Below, piece by piece: positions 1-7,863 of a stretch of 10,000 nt of DNA (position 1 is its first letter; each line of letters begins with the position of its first letter). The notes under the pieces were generated by a model. It was not told the DNA's origin and made no database searches. It saw nothing but the letters and a program-made list of their open reading frames with translations. Origin of the DNA: Chromera velia. Lineage: Eukaryota; Sar; Chromeraceae. The DNA is taken from the NCBI GenBank assembly GCA_018398765.1, contig JAHBMJ010000234.1:15001-25000 (forward strand), in the 5' to 3' direction. Made by a program: the position numbers and the translations under genes.

Positions 1-3000
1 CGCTGCTCGACAGATGTGATCTGACTGACCGTCGAATGCCACATCCACGAGGAATTCATATCTGCTCTCCTTGAGAGTCAGAGACATCAACGCAGACAGG
101 TCTCTGTCTCCCCCCTCGGACGTCAGCCTGCTCCGCGCTGCAACAGTCTGGGAAAATCCATGCGAATGCCGAGCTAGACCCTCCAGAACGGAACCCCGAA
201 AGAAAGCAGGAGCAAGACATCGCACGCGACCGTGAGAGTCCACACGCCCAGGCATCAAAAGCTCATAGCCGTCTCCCAAGTGCAAATCCGTCTCCTCCGT
301 CAAATCGAGAAGGTCATCCCGTCTCCCCACAACCGTACGAGTGCCCTCACCGTCACCCTCCTCTGGCACGTTCTCTCCCTTGCTTTCCTCTGTTGGATTC
401 TCATTCGAAGTTTCCCCCTCCTCGGTCTTTTTCTCTCCTGCTGCCTCCGTCGCTTCAACCGTCGGGGTGGCGGCGGGAGAAACTTTTGGCTTTTCGGCCT
501 CGGCACCTTCTTTCCCCGCCGCTGCACTCCCCTCTTCCTCCGTGGGCGACGCTGCCTCTTCCTCCTTCACGGCCCCTCCCTCCGCCCCCTCCTGTTCTTC
601 TGTCTTAGGCGGCACCGGCGGGTTCTCCTTTGGCCTGCAGAGGAACTTCACGACCAGGTCCTTCGGGAGCAGCTGGGAGAGATCGCTCCGGCTGTCCACC
701 CAGAGGCACAGAGCTACTCCACCTGCAGATGCGTGCAGCAGATCAGGCCGGAGTGACGATCGAGAGTTAAGAGGGCATCTGTGTCTATGTCTCCCCATTT
801 CTGGGGGTGCGTGGGGAGAAGAGTAAGAGTAGGATGTTTGGTTGACGCACGCTTAAGGAGAAAAACGAAGATATTTTTAGCTTCTTGAACCTCCAATTGA
901 TGTTCATTGATCGTCCGTCAACATGAATAGATGTCGAAGAAAAGTCCCTTGTTGAAAAAATCTAAGCGACCGACCGACCGACCCTCAATACTGGAGTTAT
1001 TCGGAGACACCTTCGCGAGGTTATGGGATAGGGGGGCGCTTGTGACGACAGAGTGGAGGGACGGGGGCGTCCAGGAGGCGCCCTTGTCGAGAGAGAGCTG
1101 CAACATCAATGAAGGGAGAGATCGAGAGGAAGAGACAAAGAAACATCAACAGATGAACATGTTCACACAGACACACACAGACACACACACACACACACAC
1201 ACACATACTCAAGAACAAAAAGATACAGTTGGAAGAAGACGCAGACACGCTGATCATGCAGAAAACTTCCAGGCCGGCATCGTCATCGTCATCCAACCTG
1301 TATAGATTTCTTCCCCTTCGCTCTTGAGTGCAGTAATCACACAAAGCGGTCAACGCCTTACTCACTCACTCACGTACTCACTCACTCACGTACTCACTCA
1401 CTCGCTCGCTGGCTCGCTCAATCAATCAATCAATCAATCAGTCAATCATTTGATCAGTCTCTCACTGCCAAAAACACACATTGACCCACTGACCTCTATT
1501 GAGAATCTGTACGGGGTCCCGTCAGAGTTGAATGGACCGTTCCATCTCTGCCCCCCCTCTTCCCCCTCACCCCCCTCTTCTATTCCACTCCAGTACTCAT
1601 CCTCAAACATTCTCGTCACCTCCCACTCCTTCTCCTCCTCTGTCACATATGCACCCCCCGCCTCTGCTTCCAATCTCTCAAGTTTCTCCCAATCTTCAAG
1701 CGCGCGTCGCCACTCTCTCATCGGAACCACACACGGCGACTCCGTCTCCACACACCATTGCCGTGTATTTCGGTCCATGGCCACGCGTCCAGGCACAACG
1801 CGTTGCCACTCTTGCCCTGTGCTTTCACTCCCATCCCCCTTCAACCAGGAATACCTCACGAGAACTTCAGGATCGGGCATCTTGTCCAACCCCCCGACAA
1901 GCTTCCCTGCAAAGTCTGGCCAGAACACGCCTCGAAGGCCTACAGGGTAAACAAGACCAGCTCCATGCTGGTACCCCAACCCTGCAGGTGCAAAAGTCGC
2001 AGCGACCAATTCAGAGTCCCTCAGGGTCACCCCCCCTAAACCTCTATCCGTCTCCCCCCCCTCCATCACCGTAGTCTCTCCATTCACAGCCGTGCCCCCT
2101 TCCTCAGGCACAGACGATCGGAACGTCACGATCCCCGGAGACCCGGAGACGGCCCCCGTCTCCGTTGAGGCCCTGTAAGTCGGGCTCTGTTGCGACGTTC
2201 CTCCCACCCCCCCCCCTCTCGGCGGTCTCCTTGAGGGCGAATCTAGAACAGAAGAGGGCCACAACGGCATTTGTTCCCCCCCCTCTGACCGCATGTCTGC
2301 TACAGAATGAGTTGAAAGGATTCGCGGAGATGTGAAGGTGACTGGGTGTTTGGCGAGGTCCGCCGTCTCCTGGTCGATTCTTTCGAACACTGCAGGGGGT
2401 CTGGGAAGTCCTGAAGCAAAGATTCGGAGCACCGACCCCCCTTGCAGGGGCAGGAGGGACGGAGAGGTCGATCGGATAGAGCAGGGGGAAAAGAGGAGAA
2501 GTGAGGCGGCAGAGGTTGCCAGCGCAGAGACCGGAGGTAGGTCCGGATGGCCCAACTCCACTGCACACAGATACAAACACGCAGATGAGCAACAATGGGA
2601 TCTGTTTTTTCTCTCAGCTGTTGAAGAAGCACACAACACTCATTTGCAGTGGAATCATGCCGCATGGGTAGTCCGTTGGCTCGCCACCGCCACTGCTTCC
2701 TCAAAGATGTTTTCATGAATTTCGGTGCAAAGCGCCTGCCCGACTCACTAAATGACTGTCCCGTGCTATCGCTGTGCACTTTGCAGATGATGGATGGAGT
2801 TTGACCACAGAGAAACAACAGAAGACAAAGAAAGCTAAAAGAGGGCCGAGGTAAACATGCACTGAAGCACTGACTAACTGACTCATTTCCTCTGACTGAC
2901 CAGGAAGAGGAGAAACCCCCCTTGCACCAGGCCCCATTCCCCTCGGTGACTGTGGAATGTCAAGGTCGAAGATCGTTGCTCCCTCCCCCCCCCTCCTCTC

Positions 3001-4545
3001 GAAGGGCTCAAGAGGCAGCCTTCCTGAGACAAACACCCTTCCCTTCCTTGTGAGAAGGGCAGAGAAAGCAGCAGAGGCCTCCACTGATTGAATTCTATAC
3101 TCATCATCAAGTTCAACTGCAGCTGTCCTTCGATGAAAATCCCCTGCCCACCCAGGATGCCCTCTGGGTGTGAATCCTTCCATCTCCTTTTCTTTTCTCT
3201 TCTGCTTTCGGTCTTCCACTATCGCACCTACCCTGCCCGGTAATAGGGGAAACTCCGCATTCGACAACGGTGTAGGTTCCCACCTGGCCTTGAAATCCCC
3301 CAATCCCAGTTGGCCTGCATTGTTCAGACCCCAACAGAACACACGGCCCTCCGAAGTCAGGGCAATCGAGTGGTGGGCACCCGCCGCCACATCCACAACA
3401 TCGTGTCCTTCAAGCGCGCCGCCAACAGAAAGGGGAAGGTGGTGGCAGGGAACGGGGGGAGGGTGTTCTCTCTCGGATATGTCAGGGCGGGGTGTGGGGG
3501 TTCGGAGGGGACTTCTGAGTCTCGGTTCTGTGCCCTCTTCCCCCTCTCCCCCACCCATCGGCACCGGAGTTGTGACCGCCTGCGTTGCACTCTTACAGAC
3601 GGCCTTCCCCCTCCCCAATTGACCCGCGTAGTTGCTTCCCCATGTCACACAACACCCACGCGACGTACCATCTGGACTTGCCAGACCGCCCAAAGCTACC
3701 ACATGATGCCTCCCACACGACACCCTGGAGACATAAAGACGTGTCGGGAGGGAACGCCATCTGGGAACGCACTCAGCTCGCGGCCCACTGGCCTGAGTGC
3801 CCAGTTCTGCATGTAGACCGCACCCCCATGTGAACACGTCACCTGTGCTTGTCACTGCTACTGAAAAGTGCAGACCTGCCGCTGCGTTGGTCACGGCTTT
3901 GCCCCGCAAGGCAGGAATTTCAGATAGTTTGGGACCCTGGGAGCAGATTCCTCCTAAGCCAAGGGCCCCAAATGAGGGGTCGCCACAAGAATAGAGTCTC
4001 CCTGAGTTGGTGAGTGCCAACATGTGACTTTCACTTTTCGAAATCTGTTTGATGGGGTTCGTTCCGATTCCAACCCTACGCCCCCACTCAAACTTTGTGG
4101 TTGCTGCAGACGATAAACCCCCGTTGTCTTCCTGTTCTTTCTTCTCTACTTCCTCTGCCTCTGCTGAGGCTGCCTCTTCGCATTCTGAGGCAAGGAACTC
4201 CAGATTGGGGGAGAGGTCAGGGTGGGCAGCGCCGTCCTTGAACAACACCACCCGACTGGTGGTGGATGCGTACGTCTGGGATGCTTCTGCATCGTCCTTT
4301 TGTTCAACTGTCTCCTCTTTGACATTGTTTTCATCTACGATGGTGGTTCTCTCTGAGCCAAGAGCTGTTTGCTGCCTTTGAACATCGTTCTGGTTTAGAG
4401 AAAGGACAACGTGACAGGTTGTAGCGCCACTGGAGAGATGCGTGATCTTGTGCCCAGTCAGTGAAGAGATCTTTTGAAGCTCTGCCCGGGTGTACTCACC
4501 TAAGTGATACACGTCCCCGAAACAGAAAAGAGGGTTCGCTTTCAT
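1..4545 (-). CDS. RCC1-repeat protein with C-terminal IPT/TIG-like repeats, 3' end outside the window
   Basis: Four exons join in phase: 4545-2901, 2560-1494, 1097-983 and 722-1 (continuing past the edge), giving at least 1183 residues. Exon 1 shows RCC1-type blades. The hallmark strings are CFGDVYHLG (residues 8-16), SCGDPSFGALGLG (186-198), FTWGCGLHAELG (238-249), VTWGSNYAGQLGRG (300-313) and FCWGLNNAGQLGLG (403-416). A degenerate last blade is at 488-508. Acidic and polar inserts interrupt blade 1 (about 53-150) and the stretch at 315-375. Residues 439-477 are Lys/Arg-rich. From residue 549 the protein has TIG-like modules: GGSVLRIFASGL (589-600), then EVLVRYSW with CVETESP (818-824) and RFSIELSLDKGASWT, then SSIEGGVALCLW with DLVVKF, VRCLAP (1109-1114) and YEFLVDVAFDG. 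RCC1 propellers are protein-binding or exchange-factor folds and TIG domains are Ig-like; the specific role here is unknown. The ATG at 4545 is the first after an upstream in-frame TGA. A further 5' exon is not excluded. Confidence 0.72.
723..982 (-). other. Intron 3 of the RCC1/TIG gene
   Basis: Minus-strand donor ATTGAGG|gtcggtcgg in phase 1 and acceptor cgcatctgcag|GTGGAG. The join rebuilds a Gly codon and gives SSIEGGVALCLW, with the double Gly usual at the start of TIG-type domains. An alternative acceptor 65 bases upstream on the minus strand (cgcacccccag) is also in phase and would add about 22 residues. Length 260 bases. Confidence 0.62.
1171..1205. repeat. (AC)n dinucleotide microsatellite
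   Basis: An uninterrupted AC run covers 1181-1205, preceded by a shorter AC block at 1171-1179. It lies inside intron 2 of the minus-strand gene, where it reads as (GT)n. It is the likely source of the Cys/Val-rich spurious reading frame on the minus strand here. Confidence 0.95.
1359..1450. repeat. Imperfect tetranucleotide array, (CTCA)n then (ATCA)n
   Basis: On the plus strand, ACTC/CTCA units are interrupted twice by an ACGT step. They drift through CTCG and GGCTCG and become about six ATCA units. The array lies inside intron 2 of the minus-strand gene, starting about 43 bases from its 5' splice site. Confidence 0.9.
2207..2216. repeat. C10 homopolymer inside coding sequence (G10 in the coding sense)
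   Basis: Ten consecutive C on the plus strand fall in exon 2 of the minus-strand gene and encode a Gly-rich stretch (RGGGVGG). Other long runs in the same coding region are at 2276-2283 (8) and 2985-2993 (9). The frame stays open across all of them. They are candidate slippage and sequencing-error sites. Confidence 0.9.
2561..2900 (-). other. Intron 1 of the RCC1/TIG gene
   Basis: Read on the minus strand, the donor is CCTG|gtcagtcag and the acceptor is tatctgtgtgcag|TGGAGT. The upstream exon ends in phase 1 and the downstream exon supplies two bases, so a valine codon is rebuilt and the frame stays open. Without splicing, the exon 1 frame runs into a hydrophobic tail and stops at 2713. Length 340 bases. 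Confidence 0.7.
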
Positions 4546-4853
4546 CTTCTTCACACAGATATGCTGCAATGTCTTTCAAGGATGTATATGCAAGGGCGAA
4601 ATCCGGATTGCAAGGCGGGAACAGAAAAACATCCACGCGTGGAAAAGAGAAACACGTGGCCAGTGTTGTTCAGTGTTCTCCCAACTTCCTCTTTCCGTCG
4701 ATGCCACACCAAAGACTTCAACACACAAAGCGACTTCGCGAGCCTTCCTTCAAAGACCTTTTCAAACGCAGAGCCTGGTGGAGAGCCTACTCGCTTTCGC
4801 CTCGCTTTGTTGGGTCAGACAAAGACATACTGATCTGTATTTGTGTTTTTACG

Positions 4854-4873
4854 TATATATATATATATATATA
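4854..4873. repeat. (TA)n dinucleotide run
   Basis: Twenty bases of uninterrupted alternating TA lie in the divergent intergenic region. They could act as a melting or TATA-type element for either gene, or be a plain microsatellite. Confidence 0.9.
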
Positions 4874-4944
4874 CATTAATTTAGGTGCAAAAATATACGT
4901 GCGTGTATCCGTGTGTCGCGATTATTAGAATTTGACAGAAAAAC

Positions 4945-4967
4945 TTGAGTTTCGTCTCCAAACTCAA
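4945..4967. repeat. Perfect inverted repeat TTGAGTTT / AAACTCAA with a 7-nt loop
   Basis: The eight-base arms at 4945-4952 and 4960-4967 are exact reverse complements, separated by CGTCTCC. The element lies in the AT-rich intergenic block. The downstream motif ACTCAAAAA recurs near 5050. Confidence 0.75.
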
Positions 4968-5096
4968 AAATGTTGCGCAAAAAAATAATATTGAGCTGGT
5001 GAAAATCAAGTTTTCCCCCCAAAAAAAGTTTTCCCGCGACCAGTTGGAACTCAAAAAAATGCGTGCCGATCTAATCCGACATGCATGCAAACAACG

Positions 5097-5114
5097 GTTA
5101 ATTGTGCAATTAAC
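5097..5114. repeat. Near-palindrome GTTAATTG-TG-CAATTAAC
   Basis: Two exact 8-base complementary arms flank a TG. A further direct copy of GGTTAATT lies at 5123-5130, 27 bases after the first copy at 5096. Repeated palindromic sites close to a gene start suggest a dimeric DNA-binding protein site; that is inference. Confidence 0.6.
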
Positions 5115-5433
5115 ACCTAGCTGGTTAATTCTCTGCAACACGGTCAATGATCAGTTCTTCGCTCCTCCTGGTTGCACACGAGCACTCGGTTTCGTCTGCT
5201 AGAGACCCCAACTTTCTCTTGTCGGAAGGGTGTGTATTTGTCTCGGCCGGTGGACCTCTGAATTTCTATATATATGATTAGTTTTAACTGCGAAGAGCGA
5301 AGAGGAATCAAGTCTGTCAACTGTTCTTCTTCGTTGAACCTCCGATTTTTGGGTTTGGTGCAGGCACTTGCAGCTAGCCCAAACAGCTTCACCAGCTCTT
5401 TGTGCCTCTATAACACAAACAAAAGAAAACACT

Positions 5434-5722
5434 ATGTTGAGCGATTCAGGTCGCTGTCGTCGACGTTCGTCGACATTCCCCGATTCTCCCTCAGGTCAGT
5501 CATTTTCTTTCAGTCACCTTCTTATTTAATATTAGATTGCGGTCTTGCCGTACCCTTCATGAACACCATGTCCGTATTCTTGCAGAGATCCCCTCTCCCC
5601 CCCAAGAGGAACCGGCAGCTGCAGATCCTTCGGACTCGTCAAGCGGAGTATTCTACACGACGGATGAGGAGGAGGTCGGACGGGGCACTGACAGAAACCG
5701 AAGAGTGCAGCTCCACCAGTGA
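5434..5722 (+). other. Candidate spliced 5' end of the plus-strand gene, in a conflicting frame
   Basis: An ATG at 5434 opens a short exon ending at 5494 with CTCAG|gtcagtcat. The acceptor is tattcttgcag|AGATCC at 5585/5586. Splicing in phase 1 gives MLSDSGRCRRRSSTFPDSPS followed by EIPSPPQEEPAAADPSDSSSG and VFYTTDEEEVG, then a stop at 5720-5722. The Ser/Pro/acidic composition matches the downstream protein, and both splice sites match others in the window. However, this frame is one base out from the long downstream frame and never joins it. Either a further splice or an indel near 5660-5676 is missing, or this frame is fortuitous. Confidence 0.4.
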
Positions 5723-7824
5723 GGAAACTCAGAAGGAACTGGCAAACGTCATGAGCAAATATCTTCCACCCAAAAATCAAACGAGCCTCTCAGGTACGCC
5801 TGAGGTTGAAATGATTTTAGCTGACATGGAGAATTCATCTTCATGTGAAGCAACGCCAATTCACCGTCTGCGGGGACGTATTTCATGTCTCAAGTCCCTC
5901 CGCTCTCCTGCCGGTATGACTACTTCCCAAGCACGCGCCCTTCTGGAAGGGATGTCCCCGTCCGCTCCCCTGTCTGCCGACGCAAGCCCCCGAAGAGCCA
6001 GGCGCTTCAGGCCTGCCGCTGGGCACGGGCCGACCCCGGCCTCCCCGTCGATGTTCACCGCATCTCACGCCTCGAGTCTCCAGGAGAGCGCAGGGTCAGT
6101 CACGGAGAAGGAGGAGGAGAAGAAGGGAAGTGCAGGCAGATCGATGCATCGTTTGGAACACAGACGAAGCTCCAGTCTCCAGTACGCACCTCCAACGCAG
6201 ACTATCAGGAATGGAAACTCCACCGAGGCCAAAGAGGGAGAAAAAGTTCGAAGTCCGATGCGGAGCGGCAAGACGCGAACAAACTCTAGCCTCCAGATGG
6301 ATGCTCCTGGTACGGCACCTCTTCTCAGTCCCCCCCTTGACGAAACCACCAGAGCTGGTAGTAGACAGTCCACATGGAAAAGCACAAAAACTTCCGATTC
6401 CGTCGAACGGGAGACGGACTCTCTGCTGCTGACTGCCTCCCCCCCCGCCAGCCCGTCGCCTCAGATGAAACCGTCACAGCTCCACCGTCGTCAAAAAGCC
6501 AAGACTGCTCCATTCTCGCCGTTCTCCGTAGCGAGCACAGCAGCTGCCACCCTCTCGCCTTCCTTCTCTGAGGGTGTGGGAGGTAGAGGCATCGCCCCGC
6601 CACCGATTCAAGGAGGGCGGCTGTTCTCGACAGAAGTCAATCTGCCGGAAGCAGAGGAGGAAACGGAAATGGCATGGGAACGGAAAGGAAGGAGAGAGGT
6701 TCAGATAATGGACCTTCCGTCTGAGTCGGAGTCAGAGAGAGAGTCGGAATCAGAAGAGAAGGAGAGGGGGAGAAAAAAGAAGAAGAGCGGAAATGCAAGT
6801 GGGATGGACAAAAAGGCCAAGACTGGTTCTCTGGAGAGACGCAAAATGAAGAGGAGGCAGACTGTGGTCCTGATGCAAATGCAGTTTGAGGTCAGTGGGT
6901 ATTTTTTCTGTACTTCGTTTTTGTGTTTGGGTAGAGTAGGCTCTAATAAGAATGTAGTCTAAGCTGAGTCTCGTCGAGCTCCTGTCTAGATACTGCCGTC
7001 TTTTCTCTTCTTTCTCTATTATGTGAACGTCCCGCCCCCTCCATACCCCCTCTCTCTTGGGTGCACGGGTGCACACACGCATCGAGGCCAAGCCAAGTGA
7101 ATTAATTCCACGCCTTCCGTGCGTGTGCCTGCAGGAGGTCGTGTCCTGTCCAGACCTAGAGCTCTGGGAGATGGAAGAGCTAGCCCTCAGCCCTGCAGAG
7201 TCTGAGAAGTACCGCAGTCAGAGAGTCAAGAAGGCGCATGAACTGGTCAGCTCACATGATTTCAAAAGTAAAACCTGTCTCAGAAGCCTTCGCGAAGTTT
7301 TGTGTGATCAGTTTTGTCTTTCTTCCGCTTTGTGTGTGTTAGGGTAGGGCGGGAGAGCGAGAGAGAACCAGAAATAGCTACGCCACCAGTGTGTGTGGGT
7401 TTCTGTTTTTGCTTCAGTATTGTGTTTGTTTTCTCTAAATTCGTCGTCCGGACAAACGACGCCGAGTTCTTCATGTTTTTCTGTCGCGTTGCTTCTTCTT
7501 GGTTTCCTTCGGATCCTTCGTGCGATTTATTTGTCTTTAATTCTTGTCTCTCTCCTCAATGTATACCCCCAACGAACAAAGAAGCGAAGATGCATCCATG
7601 CAGGCTCGTCAGAAGAAAAGGGGGAAAGAGGCATGGGACCTCCTCGACACCACAGAGGCCATCGAGGACCATCGCGGAAGGGACCTGTCAGTCAGTCAGT
7701 CAGTCAGTCAGTGACTCAGTGACTCAGTGAGTCAGTGAGTCAGTGAGTCAGTGAGTCAGTCAGTCAGTCCGTCCGTCCGTCCGTCCGTCCGTCCGTCCGT
7801 CAGTCAGTCAGTGAGTCAGTCAGT

Positions 7825-7863
<39 letters not shown>

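Larger units (their letters stand above)
1098..1493 (-). other. Intron 2 of the RCC1/TIG gene
   Basis: Minus-strand donor ATAGAG|gtcagtggg and acceptor ttgatgttgcag|CTCTCT, both in phase 0. Splicing joins RFSIE to LSLDKGASWT, which makes a continuous Ig-type strand pair. That is better evidence for the junction than the splice sites alone. The 396-base intron contains an (AC)n run and a tetranucleotide array, both listed separately. Confidence 0.7.
4546..5433. promoter_or_regulatory. Divergent intergenic region between the two genes
   Basis: No convincing exon was found on either strand over about 890 bases. The two flanking genes point away from each other, so both promoters probably lie here; that is inferred from orientation. 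Visible elements are the (TA)n run at 4854-4873, the hairpin-type repeat at 4945-4967, and a direct repeat of AAGTTTTCCC at 5008-5017 and 5026-5035. A TGCATGCA palindrome is at 5082-5089, the GTTAATTG inverted repeat is at 5097-5114, and a TATA-like stretch is at 5267-5275. The block at about 4850-5140 is clearly more AT-rich than the flanking coding sequence. Confidence 0.5.

Noticed and set aside
341-826. Long plus-strand Ser/Ala/Pro-rich reading frame
   Set aside because: It is antisense to exon 4 of the minus-strand gene. The Ser/Pro bias is the mirror image of the Glu/Lys/Ala-rich insert, and the minus frame continues the TIG pattern.
1021-1365. Minus-strand frame with a (CV)n stretch
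   Set aside because: The Cys-Val run is translated (GT)n microsatellite, and the whole segment lies inside intron 2.
3122-3230. Possible short intron in the RCC1 region (Lys/Arg-rich residues 439-477)
   Set aside because: The frame is open throughout, the best donor (gtaggt) is out of phase with the available acceptors, and the donor type differs from others in the window. Kept as a coding insert.
4494-4504. Strong canonical donor (TTAG|gtgagta) on the minus strand in exon 1
   Set aside because: The sequence across it encodes an RCC1 blade without interruption (VYHLGEYTRAELQKI), so splicing there would break the fold.
4461-4928. Plus-strand frame of 155 codons overlapping the divergent region
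   Set aside because: It overlaps exon 1 of the RCC1 gene antisense and ends by translating the (TA)n run into Tyr-Ile repeats. There is no domain or consistent composition.
5274-5558. Upstream extension of the long plus frame to an ATG at 5274
   Set aside because: The extension crosses a good intron (5495-5585), its composition differs from the rest of the protein, and the ATG lies inside a TATA-like stretch.
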